From assembly GCF_029227915.1 (NCBI RefSeq), contig NC_079881.1:25087501-25151500 (forward strand): 64,000 nucleotides of DNA, given 5' to 3'. Under the pieces are notes generated by a model. The model had not been told where the DNA came from. It searched no databases and saw nothing but the letters and a program-made list of their open reading frames with translations. The first letter of the stretch is position 1, and each line of letters starts with the position of its first letter. This DNA comes from Hydractinia symbiolongicarpus (Eukaryota; Cnidaria; Hydrozoa; Anthoathecata; Hydractiniidae). This document shows, piece after piece, positions 1-12,576 of this stretch. The translations under genes were made by a program, and so were the position numbers.

Positions 1-1216
1 ACTCATTTCCCGAACGATTCTTTAAATTATATTTTCACCACTAAAACGCATGAGACTTGTACTTTTAAAAAATGATTTCATTTTTTATGAGACGCTGAAT
101 AAAAGTAGTTTAATCGCCGGCAAAGGAAAACCCGCGATTTTCCGTAAATCCCGGACTCTGCCGGTATAGTCAAAAGTATACAAAGAAAGTACCCAGGGAG
201 AAAACTCATTTCCCGAACAATTCTTTAAATTATTTTTCACCACTAAAACGCATGAGACTTGTAGTTTTCAAAAATGATTTCGTTATTGATGAGACGCTGA
301 ATAAAAGGAGTTTAATCGTCGGCAAACGAAAACCCGTGATTTCCCGTAAATCCCTGGCTTGGCCATATAGTCGAATGTATACAAAGAAAATACCCATGGA
401 GTACACTCATTACCCGAACGATTTTTTAAATTATTTCTTCACCACTAAAACGCATGAGACTTGCAGTTTTAAAAAATGATTTCATTTTTGATGAGACGCT
501 GAATAAAAGGAGTTTTATCGCCGGCAAACGAAAACCCGCGATTTGCCGTAAATCCCGTGTTTGACCCGTATAGTGGAATGTATACAAAGAAAGTAAACTT
601 GGAGTAAACTCATTTCCCAAACGATTTTTTAAATTGTTTTTTCACCACTAAAACGCATGAGACTTGTAGTTTTTAAAAATGATTTCGTTTTTGATGAGTC
701 GCTGAATAAAAGGAGTTTAATCTCCGGCAAACGAGAACCCGCGATTTCCCGTAATTCCCGGGCATGGCCCGTATAGTCGAATGTATACAAAGAAAGTGCC
801 CAGGGAGTAAACTCATTTCCCAAACGATTTTTTAAATTATTTTTTCACCACTAAGACGCATGAGACTTGTAGTTTTCAAAAATGATTTCGATTTTGATGA
901 GACGCTGAATAAAAGGAGTTTAATTGCCGGCAAACAAAAACCCGTAATTTGCATTAAATCCCGTGCTTGACCCGTATAGTCAAAGATATACAAAGAAAGT
1001 AAACTGGGAGTAAACTCATTTCCCGAACGATTCTTTAAATTATTTTTTCACCACTAAAACGCATGAGACTTGTAGTTTTTAAAAATGATTTCATTTTTGA
1101 TGAGACGCTGAATAAAAGGAGTTTAATCGCCGGGAAACGAAAACCCGCGATTTCCCGTATATCCTGGAATCGGCCCGTATAGTCGAATGTATACAAAGAA
1201 AGTACCCAGGGAGTAA
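1..1216. repeat. Left copy of a long-range duplicated block
   Basis: Six monomers that match 8913-10534. Bases 1 to about 692 match at an offset of 8912, including the rare CAAAGGAAAACCC, CTCTGCCGGTATAG and GGGAGAAAACTC words. Bases from about 693 match at an offset of 9318. The difference of 406 bp is two monomers, so the monomer at 608 is a hybrid of those at 9520 and 9926. Similarity fades after about 1216. Confidence 0.85.
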
Positions 1217-2430
1217 ACTCATTTCCCGAACGATTTTTTAAATTATTTCTTCACCACTAAAACGCATGAGACTTGTAGTTTTCAAAAATGATTTCATTTT
1301 TGATGAGACGCTGAATAAAAGGAGTTTAATCTCCGGCAAACGAAAACCCGCGATTTCCCGTAAATCCCGGACCCGGCCCGTATAGTCAAAAGTATACAAA
1401 AAACGTACGCAGGGAGTAAACTCATTTCTTGAAAGATTCTTTAAATTATATTTTCACCACTAAAACGCATGAGACTTATACTTTTAAAAAATGATTTCAT
1501 TTTTTATGAGACGCTGAATAAAAGTAGTTTAATCGCCGGCAAACGAAAACCCGCGATTTCCCGTAAATCCCGGACTCGGCCCGTATAGTCAAAAGTATAC
1601 AAAGAAAGTACCCAGGGAGTAAACTCATTTCCCTAACGATTCTTTAAATTATTTTTCACCACTAAAACGCATGAGACTTGTAGTTTTCAAAAATGATTTC
1701 GTTATTGATGAGACGCTGAATAAAAGGAGTTTAATCGCCGGCAAACGAAAACCCGCGATTTCCCGTAAATCCCTGGCTTGGCCGTATACTCAAATGTATA
1801 CAAAGAAAATACCCAGGGAGTACACTCATTACCCGAACGATTTTTTAAATTATTTCTTCACCACTAAAACGCATGAGACTTGTAGTTTCTAAAAATGATT
1901 TCATTTTTGATGAGACGCTGAATAAAAGGAAATAATCGCCGGCAAACGAAAACCCGCGATTTGCCGTAAATCCCGGGTTTGACCCGTATAGTCGAATGTA
2001 TACAAAGAAAGTAAACTTGGAGTAAACTCATTTCCCGAACGATTTTTTAAATTATTTTTTCACCACTAAAACGCATGAGACTTGTAGTTTTCAAAAATGA
2101 TTTCGTTTTTGATGAGACACTGAATAAAAGGAGTTTAATTGCCGGCAAACGAAAACCCGCAATTTGCCTTAAATCCCGTGCTTGACCCGTATAGTCAAAA
2201 GTATACAAAAAAAGTACCCAGGAAGTAAACTCATTTCCCGAACGATTCTTCAAATTATTTTTTCACCACTAAAACGCATGAGACTTGTAGTTTTCAAAAA
2301 TGATTTCATTTTTGATGAGACGCTGAATAAAGGAGTTTAATCGCCGGCAAACGAAAACCCGCGATTTCCCGTAAATCCCGGGCTTGTCCCGTATAGTCGA
2401 ATGTATATAAAGAAAGTACCCAGGGAGTAA
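1217..2430. repeat. 11-mer-spaced block, copy 1
   Basis: Six monomers that recur at 3444-4656 (offset 2227, then 2226). Shared rare words are CATTTCTTGAAAGATTC, GAGACTTATACTTTT, CATTTCCCTAACG, AAAAGGAAATAATCG, GTACCCAGGAAG and GGGCTTGTCCCG followed by GTATATAAAG. Confidence 0.85.
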
Positions 2431-3443
2431 ACTCATTTCCCAAACGATTTTTTAAATTATTTTTTCACCACTAAGACGCATGAGACTTGTAGTTTTCAAA
2501 AATGATTTCATTTTTTATGAGACACTGAATAAAAGGAGTTTAATGTCCGGCAAACGAAAACCCGCAATTTCCCGTAACTCCCGGGCTTGGGCCGTATTGT
2601 CGAATGTATACAAAGAAGGTACCCAGGGAGTAAACTCATTTCCCGAACGATTTTTTAAATTATTTTTTCACCACTAAGACGCATGAGACTTGTAGTTTCT
2701 AAAAATGATTTCATTTTTGATGAGACGCTGAATAAAAGGAAATAATCGCCGGCAAACGAAAACCCGCGATTTGCCGTAAATCCCGGGTTTGACCCGTATA
2801 GTCGAATGTATACAAAGAAAGTAAACTTGGAGTAAACTCATTTCCCGAACGATTTTTTAAATTATTTTTTCACCACTAAGACGCATGAGATTTGTAGTTT
2901 TCAAAAATGATTTCGTTTTTGATAAGACACTGAATAAAAGGACTTTAATTGCCGGCAACCGAAAACCCGCAATTTCCCGTAAATCCCGGACTCGGCCCGT
3001 ATAGTCAAAAGTATACAAAGAAGGTACCCAGGGAGTAAACTCATTTCCCGAAAGATTCTTTAAATTATTTTTTCACCACTAAAACGCATGAGACTTGTAG
3101 TTTTCAAAAATGATTTCATTTTTGATGAGACGCTGAATAAAAGGAGTTTAATCGCCGGGAAACGAAAACCCGCGATTTGCCGTAAATCCCGGGTTTGACC
3201 CGTATAGTCGAATGTATACAAAGAAAGTAAACTTGGAGTAAACTCATTTCCCGAACGATTTTTTAAATTATTTTTTCACCACTAAGACGCATGAGACTTG
3301 TAGTTTCTAAAAATGATTTCATTTTTGATGAGACGCTGAATAAAAGGAGTTTAATTGCCGGCAAACGAAAACCCGCGATTTGCCGTAAATCCCGGGTTTG
3401 GCCGTATAGTCGAATTTATACAAAGAAAATACCCAGGGAGTAA

Positions 3444-4656
3444 ACTCATTTGCCGAACGATTTTTTAAATTATTTCTTCACCACTAAAACGCATGAGACT
3501 TGTAGTTTTCAAAAATGATTTCATTTTTGATGAGACGCTGAATAAAAGGAGTTTAATCTCCGGCAAACGAAAACCCGCGATTTCCCGTAAATCCCGGACC
3601 CGGCCCGTATAGTCAAAAGTATACAAAAAACGTACGCAGGGAGTAAACTCATTTCTTGAAAGATTCTTTAAATTATATTTTCACCACTAAAACGCATGAG
3701 ACTTATACTTTTAAAAAATGATTTTATTTTTTATGAGACGCTGAATAAAAGTAGTTTAATCGCCGGCAAACGAAAACCCGCGATTTCCCGTAAATCCCGG
3801 ACTCGGCCCGTATAGTCAAAAGTATACAAAGAAAGTACCCAGGGAGTAAACTCATTTCCCTAACGATTCTTTAAATTATTTTTCACCACTAAAACGCATG
3901 AGACTTGTAGTTTTCAAAAATGATTTCGTTATTGATGAGACGCTGAATAAAAGGAGTTTAATCGCCGGCAAACGAAAACCCGCGATTTCCCGTAAATCCC
4001 TGGCTTGGCCGTATAGTCAAATGTATACAAAGAAAATACCCAGGGAGTACACTTATTACCCGAACGATTTTTTAAATTATTTCTTCACCACTAAAACGCA
4101 TGAGACTTGTAGTTTCTAAAAATGATTTCATTTTTGATGAGACGCTTAATAAAAGGAAATAATCGCCGGCAAACGAAAACCCGCGATTTCCCGTAAATCC
4201 CTGGCTTGGCCGTATAGTCAAATGTATACAAAGAAAATACCCAGGGAGTACACTCATTACCCGAACGATTTTTTAAATTATTTCTTCACCACTAAAACGC
4301 ATGAGACTTGTAGTTTCTAAAAATGATTTCATTTTTGATGAGACACTGAATAAAAGGAGTTTAATTGCCGGCAAACGAAAACCCGCAATTTGCCTTAAAT
4401 CCCGTGCTTGACCCGTATAGTCAAAAGTATACAAAAAAAGTACCCAGGAAGTAAACTCATTTCCCGAACGATTCTTCAAATTATTTTTTCACCACTAAAA
4501 CGCATGAGACTTGTAGTTTTCAAAAATGATTTCATTTTTGATGAGACGCTGAATAAAGGAGTTTAATCGCCGGCAAACGAAAACCCGCGATTTCCCGTAA
4601 ATCCCGGGCTTGTCCCGTATAGTCGAATGTATATAAAGAAAGTACCCAGGGAGTAA
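3444..4656. repeat. 11-mer-spaced block, copy 2
   Basis: Second copy of 1217-2430. It agrees with the first except for a patch of roughly 4170-4340, where TTTCCCGTAAATCCCTGGC and TTTCTAAAAATG replace the expected TTTGCCGTAAATCCCGGG and TTTTCAAAAATG. The patch looks like the neighbouring monomers, as a short conversion tract would. In the next monomer (4657) the match jumps from the 2431 monomer to the 2836 monomer (GATAAGACACTG, GGCAACCG). Confidence 0.82.
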
Positions 4657-5468
4657 ACTCATTTCCCAAACGATTTTTTAAATTATTTTTTCACCACTAA
4701 GACGCATGAGACTTGTAGTTTTCAAAAATGATTTCGTTTTTGATAAGACACTGAATAAAAGGAGTTTAATTGCCGGCAACCGAAAACCCGCAATTTCCCG
4801 TAAATCCCGGACTCGGCCCATATAGTCAAAAGTATACAAAGAAGGTACCCAGGGAGTAAACTCATTTCCCGAAAGATTCTTTAAACTATTTTTTCACCAC
4901 TAAAACGCATGAGACTTGTAGTTTTCAAAAATGATTTCATTTTTGATGAGACGCTGAATAAAAGGAGTTTAATCGCCGGGAAACGAAAACCCGCGCTTTC
5001 CCGTATATCCTGGAATCGGCCCGTATAGTCGAATGTGTACAAAGAAAGTAGCCAGGGAGTAAACTCATTTCCCGAACGATTTTTTAAATTATTTTTTCAC
5101 CACTAAAACGCATGAGACTTGTAGTTTTTAAAAATGATTTTATTTTTGATGAGACGCTGAATAAAAGGAGTTTAATCGCCGGCAAACGAAAACCCGCGAT
5201 TTGCCGTAAATCCCGGGTTTGACCCGTATAGTCGAATGTATACAAAGAAAGTAAACTTGGAGTAAACTCATTTCCCGAACGATTTTTTAAATTATTTTTT
5301 CACCACTAAGACGCATGAGACTTGTAGTTTCTAAAAATGATTTCATTTTTGATGAGACGCTGAATAAAAGGAGTTTAATTGCCGGCAAACGAAAACCCGC
5401 GATTTGCCGTAAATCCCGGGTTTGACCCGTATAGTCGAATGTATACAAAGAAAGTAAACTTGGAGTAA

Positions 5469-6481
5469 ACTCATTTCCCGAACGATTTTTTAAATTAATT
5501 TTTTACCACTAAAACGCATAAGACTTGTAGTTTTCAAAAATAATTTCATTTTTTATGAGACGCTGAATAAAAGGAGTTTAATCGCCGGCAAACGAAAACC
5601 CGCAATTTCCCGTAAATCACGGACTCGGCCCGTATAGTCAAAAGTATACAAAGAAGGTACCCAGGGAGTAAACTCATTTCCCGAACGATTCTTTAAATTA
5701 TTTTTTCACCACTAAAACGCATGAGACTTGTAGTTTTCAAAAATGATTTCATTTTTGATGAGACGCTGAATAAAAGGAGTTTAATCGCCGGGAAACGAAA
5801 ACCCGCGATTTCCCGTATATGCTGGAATCGGCCCGTATAGTCGAATGTATACAAAGAAAGTACCCAGGGAGTAAACTCATTTCCCGAACGATTTTTTAAA
5901 TCATTTTTTCACCACTAAAACGCATGAGACTTGTACTTTTGAAAAATGATTTCATTTTTTATGAGACGCTGAATAAAAGTAGTTTAATCGCCGGCAAACG
6001 AAAACCCGCGAGTTTCCGTAAATCCCGGACTCGGCCCGTATAGTCAAAAGTATACAAAGAAAGTACCCAGGGAGTAAACTCATTTCCCAAACATTCCTTT
6101 AAATTATTTTTCACCACTAAAACGCATGAGACTTGTAGTTTTCAAAAATGATTTCGTTATTGATGAGACGCTGAATAAAAGGAGTTTAATCGTCGGCAAA
6201 CTAAAACCCGTGATTTCCCGTAAATCCCTGGCTTGGCCATATAGTCGAATGTATACAAAGAAAATACCCATGGAGTACACTCATTACCCGAACGATTTTT
6301 TAAATTATTTCTTCACCACTAAAACGCATGAGACTTGTAGTTTTTAAAAATGATTTCATTTTTGATGAGACGCTGAATAAAAGGAGTTTAATCGCCGGCA
6401 AACGAAAACCCGCGATTTGCCGTAAATCCCGTGTTTGACCCGTATAGTCAAATGTATACAAAGAAAGTAAACTTGGAGTAA
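5469..6481. repeat. 5-mer tandem duplication (1013 bp), unit 1
   Basis: Five monomers (5469, 5672, 5875, 6078, 6279) repeated at an offset of 1013 bp; one of them is a 201-bp V unit. Shared words include AAAATAATTTCATTTTTTA, AATCACGGACTCGG, TATGCTGGAATCGG and CCCAAACATTCC. The first 50 bases of the first unit differ (TTAAATTAATTTTTTACC against TTAAATTGTTTTTTCACC). Confidence 0.86.
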
Positions 6482-7494
6482 ACTCATTTCCCGAACGATT
6501 TTTTAAATTGTTTTTTCACCACTAAAACGCATGAGACTTGTAGTTTTCAAAAATAATTTCATTTTTTATGAGACGCTGAATAAAAGGAGTTTAATCGCCG
6601 GCAAACGAAAACCCGCAATTTCCCGTAAATCACGGACTCGGCCCGTATAGTCAAAAGTATACAAAGAAGGTACCCAGGGAGTAAACTCATTTCCCGAACG
6701 ATTCTTTAAATTATTTTTTCACCACTAAAACGCATGAGACTTGTAGTTTTCAAAAATGATTTCATTTTTGATGAGACGCTGAATAAAAGGAGTTTAATCG
6801 CCGGGAAACGAAAACCCGCGATTTCCCGTATATGCTGGAATCGGCCCGTATAGTCGAATGTATACAAAGAAAGTACCCAGGGAGTAAACTCATTTCCCGA
6901 ACGATTTTTGAAATCATTTTTTCACCACTAAAACGCATGAGACTTGTACTTTTGAAAAATGATTTCATTTTTTATGAGACGCTGAATAAAAGTAGTTTAA
7001 TCGCCGGCAAACGAAAACCCGCGATTTTCCGTAAATCCCGGACTCGGCCCGTATAGTCAAAAGTATACAAAGAAAGTACCCAGGGAGTAAACTCATTTCC
7101 CAAACATTCCTTTAAATTATTTTTCACCACTAAAACGCATGAGACTTGTAGTTTTCAAAAATGATTTCGTTATTGATGAGACGCTGAATGAAAGGAGTTT
7201 AATCGTCGGCAAACGAAAACCCGTGATTTCCCGTAAATCCCTGGCTTGGCCATATAGTCGAATGTATACAAAGAAAATACCCATGGAGTACACTCATTAC
7301 CCGAACGATTTTTTAAATTATTTCTTCACCACTAAAACGCATGAGACTTGTAGTTTTTAAAAATGATTTCATTTTTGATGAGACGCTGAATAAAAGGAGT
7401 TTAATCGCCGGCAAACGAAAACCCGCGATTTGCCGTAAATCCCGTGTTTGACCCGTATAGTCAAATGTATACAAAGAAAGTGAACTTGGAGTAA
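6482..7494. repeat. 5-mer tandem duplication (1013 bp), unit 2
   Basis: Second unit, directly adjoining the first. A degenerate third unit follows from 7495, where an H monomer occurs twice (7901 and 8104) and the V monomer is missing. Small differences between the units include GAATGAAAGG at 7188 and CGAGTTTCCG at 6009 in only one copy each. Confidence 0.85.
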
Positions 7495-8912
7495 ACTTAT
7501 TTCCCGAACGATTTTTTAAATTGTTTTCTCACCACTAAAACGCATGAGACTTGTAGTTTTCAAAAATGATTTCGTTTTTGATGAGACGCTGAATAAAAGG
7601 AGTTTAATTGCCGGCAAACGAAAACCCGCAATTTGCCTTAAATCCCGTGCTTGACCCGTATAGTCAAAGGTATACAAAGAAAGTAAACTGGGAGTAAACT
7701 CATTTCCCGAACGATTCTTGAAATTATTTTTTCACCACTAAAACGCATGAGACTTGTAGTTTTCAAAAATGATTTCATTTTTGATGAGACGCTGAATAAA
7801 AGGAGTTTAATCGCCGGGAAACGAAAACCCGCGATTTCCCGTATATCCTGGAATCGGCCCGTATAGTCGAATGTATACAAAGAAAGTACCCAGGGAGTAA
7901 ACTCATTTCCCGAACGATTTTTTAAATTATTTTTTCACCACTAAAACGCATGAGACTTGTACTTTTAAAAAATGATTTCATTTTTTATGAGACGCTGAAT
8001 AAAAGTAGTTTAATCGCCGGGAAACGAAAACCCGCGATTTTCCGTAAATCCCGGACTCGGCCCGTATAGTCAAAAGTATACAAAGAAAGTACCCAGGGAG
8101 TAAACTCATTTCCCGAACGATTTTTTAAATTATTTTTTCACCACTAAAACGCATGAGACTTGTACTTTTAAAAAATGATTTCATTTTTTATGAGACGCTG
8201 AATAAAAGTAGTTTAATCGCCGGCAAACGAAAACCCGCGATTTTCCGTAAATCCCGGACTCGACCCGTATAGTCAAAAGTATACAAAGAAAGTACCCATG
8301 GAGTACACTCATTACCCGAACGATTTTTTAAATTATTTCTTCACCACTAAAACGCAGACTTGTAGTTTTTAAAAATGATTTCATTTTTGATGAGACGCTG
8401 AATAAAAGGAGTTTAATCGCCGGCAAACGAAAACCCGCGATTTGCCGTAATTCCCGTGTTTGACCCGTATAGTCGAATGTATACAAAGAAAGTAAACTTG
8501 GAGTAAACTCATTTCCCGAACGATTTTTTAAATTGTTTTTTCACCACTAAAACGCATGAGACTTGTAGTTTTCAAAAATGATTTTGTTTTTGATGAGACG
8601 CTGAATAAAAGGAGTTTAATTGCCGGCAAACGAAAACCAGCAATTTGCCTTAAATCCCGTGCTTGACCCGTATAGTCAAAGGTATACAAAGAAAGCAAAC
8701 TGGGAGTAAACTCATTTCCTGAACGATTTTTTAAATTAATTTTTTACCACTAAAACGCATAAGACTTGTAGTTTTCAAAAACGATTTCATTTTTGATAAG
8801 ACCCTGAATAAAAGGAGTTTAATCTCCGGCAAACGAAAACCCACGATTTCCCGTAAATCCCGGACGCGGCCCGTATAGTCAAAAGTATACAAAAAACGTA
8901 CGCAGGGAGTAA

Positions 8913-10534
8913 ACTCATTTCCCGAACGATTCTTTAAATTATATTTTCACCACTAAAACGCATGAGACTTGTACTTTTAAAAAATGATTTCATTTTTTAT
9001 GAGACGCTGAATAAAAGTAGTTTAATCGCCGGCAAAGGAAAACCCGCGATTTTCCGTAAATCCCGGACTCTGCCGGTATAGTCAAAAGTATACAAAGAAA
9101 GTACCCAGGGAGAAAACTCATTTCCCGAACAATTCTTTAAATTATTTTTCACCACTAAAACGCATGAGACTTGTAGTTTTCAAAAATGATTTCGTTATTG
9201 ATGAGACGCTGAATAAAAGGAGTTTAATCGTCGGCAAACGAAAACCCGTGATTTCCCGTAAATCCCTGGCTTGGCCATATAGTCGAATGTATACAAAGAA
9301 AATACCCATGGAGTACACTCATTACCCGAACGATTTTTTAAATTATTTCTTCACCACTAAAACGCATGAGACTTGCAGTTTTAAAAAATGATTTCATTTT
9401 TGATGAGACGCTGAATAAAAGGAGTTTTATCGCCGGCAAACGAAAACCCGCGATTTGCCGTAAATCCCGTGTTTGACCCGTATAGTCGAATGTATACAAA
9501 GAAAGTAAACTTGGAGTAAACTCATTTCCCAAACGATTTTTTAAATTGTTTTTTCACCACTAAAACGCATGAGACTTGTAGTTTTTAAAAATGATTTCGT
9601 TTTTGATGAGACGCTGAATAAAAGGAGTTTAATTGCCGGCAAACAAAAACCCGCAATTTGCCTTAAATCCCGTGCTTGACCCGTATAGTCAAAGGTATAC
9701 AAAGAAAGTAAACTGGGAGTAAACTCATTTCCCGAACGATTTTTTAAATTAATTTTTTACCACTAAAACGCATAAGACTTGTAGTTTTCAAAAACGATTT
9801 CATTTTTGATGAGACGCTGAATAAAAGGAGTTTAATCGCCGGCAAACGAAAACCCGCAATTTCCCGTAAATCCCGGACTCGGCCCGTATAGTCGAATGTA
9901 TACAAAGAAAGTACCCAGGGAGTAAACTCATTTCTTGAACGATTTTTTAAATTATTTTTTCACCACTAATACGCATGAGACTTGTAGTTTTCAAAAATGA
10001 TTTCATTTTTGATGAGTCGCTGAATAAAAGGAGTTTAATCTCCGGCAAACGAGAACCCGCGATTTCCCGTAATTCCCGGGCATGGCCCGTATAGTCGAAT
10101 GTATACAAAGAAAGTGCCCAGGGAGTAAACTCATTTCCCAAACGATTTTTTAAATTATTTTTTCACCACTAAGACGCATGAGACTTGTAGTTTTCAAAAA
10201 TGATTTCGATTTTGATGAGACGCTGAATAAAAGGAGTTTAATTGCCGGCAAACAAAAACCCGTAATTTGCCTTAAATCCCGTGCTTGACCCGTATAGTCA
10301 AAGATATACAAAGAAAGTAAACTGGGAGTAAACACATTTCCCGAACGATTCTTTAAATTATTTTTTCACCACTAAAACGCATGAGACTTGTAGTTTTCAA
10401 AAATGATTTCATTTTTGATGAGACGCTGAATAAAAGGAGTTTAATCGCCGGGAAACGAAAACCCGCGATTTCCCGTATATCCTGGAATCGGCCCGTATAG
10501 TCGAATGTATACAAAGAAAGTACCCAGGGAGTAA
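8913..10534. repeat. Right copy of the long-range duplicated block
   Basis: Eight monomers homologous to the six at 1-1216. It carries the two extra monomers (second half of 9520 to first half of 9926) missing from the left copy. The two copies are about 44 monomers apart, beyond any of the short HOR periods seen between them. Confidence 0.84.
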
Positions 10535-11749
10535 ACTCATTTCCCGAACGATTCTTTAAATTATTTTTCACCACTAAAACGCATAAGACTTGTAGTTTTC
10601 AAAAATGATTTCGTTTTTGATGAGACGCTGAATAAAAGGAGTTTAATGGCCGGCAAACGAAAACCCGCGATTTCCCGTAAATCCCGGGCTTGGCCGTATA
10701 GTCGAATGTATACAAAGAAAATACCCAGGGAGTAAACTCATTTCCCGAACGATTTTTTAAATTAATTTTTTACCACTAAAACGCATAAGACTTGTAGTTT
10801 TCAAAAATGATTTCGTTATTGATGAGACGCTGAATAAAAGGAATTTAATCGTCGGCAAACGAAAACCCGTGATTTCCCGTAAATCCCTGGCTTGGCCATA
10901 TAGTCGAATGTATACAAAGAAAATACCCATGGAGTACACTCATTACCCGAACGATTATTTAAATTATTTCTTCACCACTAAAACGCATGAGACTTGTAGT
11001 TTTTAAAAATGATTTCATTTTTGATGAGACGCTGAATAAAAGGAGTTTAATCGCCGGCAAACGAAAACCCGCGATTTGCCGTAAATCCCGTGTTTGACCC
11101 TTATAGTCGAATGTATACAAAGAAAGTAAACTTGGAGTAAACTCTTTTCCCGAACGATTTTGTAAATTGTTTTTTCACCACTAAAACGCATGAGACTTGT
11201 AGTTTTCAAAAATGATTTCGATTTTGATGAGACGCTGAATAAAAGGAGTTTAATTGCCGGCAAACGAAAACCCGCAATTTGCCTTAAATCCCGTGCTTGA
11301 CCCGTATAGTCAAAGGTATACAAAGAAAGTAAACTGGGAGTAAACTCATTTCCCGAACGATTCTTTAAATTATTTTTTCACCACTAAAACGCATGAGACT
11401 TGTAGTTTTCAAAAATGATTTCGATTTTGATGAGACGCTGAATAAAAGGAGTTTAATTGCCGGCAAACAAAAACCCGTAATTTGCCTTAAATCCCGTGCT
11501 TGACCCGTATAGTCAAAGATATACAAAGAAAGTAAACTGGGAGTAAACTCATTTCCCGAACGATTCTTTAAATTATTTTTTCACCACTAAAACGCATGAG
11601 ACTTGTAGTTTTCAAAAATGATTTCGTTTTTGATGAGACGCTGAATAAAAGGAGTTTAATTGCCGGCAAACGAAAACCCGCAATTTGCCTTAGATCCCGT
11701 GCTTGACCCGTATAGTCAAAGGTATACAAAGAAAGTAAACTGGGAGTAA

Positions 11750-11968
11750 ACTCATTTCCCGAACGATTCATTTCCCAAACGATTTTTTAAATTTTTTTTT
11801 CACCACTAAGACGCATGAGACTTGTAGTTTTCAAAAATGATTTCGATTTTGATGAGACGCTGAATAAAAGGAGTTTAATTGCCGGCAAACGAAAACCCGC
11901 AATTTGCCTTAAATCCCGTGCTTGACCCGTATAGTCAAAGGTATACAAAGAAAGTAAACTGGGAGTAA
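11750..11968. repeat. 219-bp monomer with a 16-bp direct duplication
   Basis: The longest unit in the window. Its head reads ACTCATTTCCCGAACGATTC and then ATTTCCCAAACGATTTTTTA, so about 16 bases of the head (around 11754-11769) are present twice, in two slightly different versions. The versions belong to different variants (CCCGAACG and CCCAAACG), so an out-of-register junction between two monomers is as likely as replication slippage. It also has an uninterrupted nine-T run, from an A to T change, before CACC. Confidence 0.9.
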
Positions 11969-12171
11969 ACTCATTTCCCGAACGATTCTTTAAATTATTT
12001 TTTCACCACTAAAACGCATGAGACTTGTAGTTTTCAAAAATGATTTCGATTTTGATGAGACGCTGAATAAAAGGAGTTTAATTGCCGGCAAACAAAAACC
12101 CGTAATTTGCCTTAAATCCCGTGCTTGACCCGTATAGTCAAAGATATACAAAGAAAGTAAACTGGGAGTAA

Positions 12172-12374
12172 ACTCATTTCCCGAACGATTCTTTAAATTA
12201 TTTTTTCACCACTAAAACGCATGAGACTTGTAGTTTTCAAAAATGATTTCATTTTTGATGAGACGCTGAATAAAAGGAGTTTAATCGCCGGGAAACGAAA
12301 ACCCGCGATTTCCCGTATATCCTGGAATCGGCCCGTATAGTCGAATGTATACAAAGAAAGTACCCAGGGAGTAA
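12172..12374. repeat. Reference monomer, variant E
   Basis: 203-bp variant with GCCGGGAAACG in place of GCCGGCAAACG, CGTATATCCTGGAATCGG, GTCGAATGTATAC and GTACCCAGGG. Found only in the left half (for example 1014, 4860, 5672, 6685, 7698, 10332, 15827 and 18259). A derivative with CCCGTGTATCCTGGAATC and CCCGCATAG occurs at 18462, 21509, 22524, 24553 and 26576. Confidence 0.86.
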
Positions 12375-12576
12375 ACTCATTTCCCGAACGATTCTTTAAA
12401 TTATTTTTCACCACTAAAACGCATCAGACTTGTAGTTTTCAAAAATGATTTCGTTTTTGATGAGACGCTGAATAAAAGGAGTTTAATGGCCGGCAAACGA
12501 AAACCCGCAATTTTCCGTAAATCCCGGACTTGGCCCGTATAGTCAAAAGTATACAAAGAAAGTACCCAGGGAGTAA

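Larger units (their letters stand above)
1..8912. repeat. Region I: heterogeneous satellite mosaic
   Basis: 44 monomers, with starts at 1, 204, 405, 608, 811, 1014, 1217, 1420, 1623, 1824, 2026, 2229, 2431, 2634, 2836, 3039, 3242, 3444, 3647, 3850, 4051, 4252, 4455, 4657, 4860, 5063, 5266, 5469, 5672, 5875, 6078, 6279, 6482, 6685, 6888, 7091, 7292, 7495, 7698, 7901, 8104, 8307, 8507 and 8710. Variants E, F, H, V and GGGTTTGACCC-type monomers are intermixed. The unit at 8307 is 200 bp through loss of ATG in CGCATGAGAC. Local 11-mer and 5-mer duplications are listed separately. Confidence 0.9.

Noticed and set aside
252-479. Plus-strand open reading frame of 75 codons, one of dozens of alike frames starting at ATGAGACTTGTAG (65-75 codons).
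   Set aside because: Each is a single-monomer frame repeated because the satellite is repeated. The frame shifts by two bases at each 203-bp unit, many monomers break it, variants differ at amino-acid-changing sites, and no domain is recognisable.
10632-10735. AAAGGAG followed by TTTAATGG resembles a bacterial ribosome binding site and start codon, opening a basic 29-residue frame (ATG at 10646); also in other monomers with AATGGCC.
   Set aside because: AAAGGAG occurs in nearly every monomer, usually with no ATG after it. The array is not prokaryotic in character, and the ATG is a one-base variant of AATCGCC.
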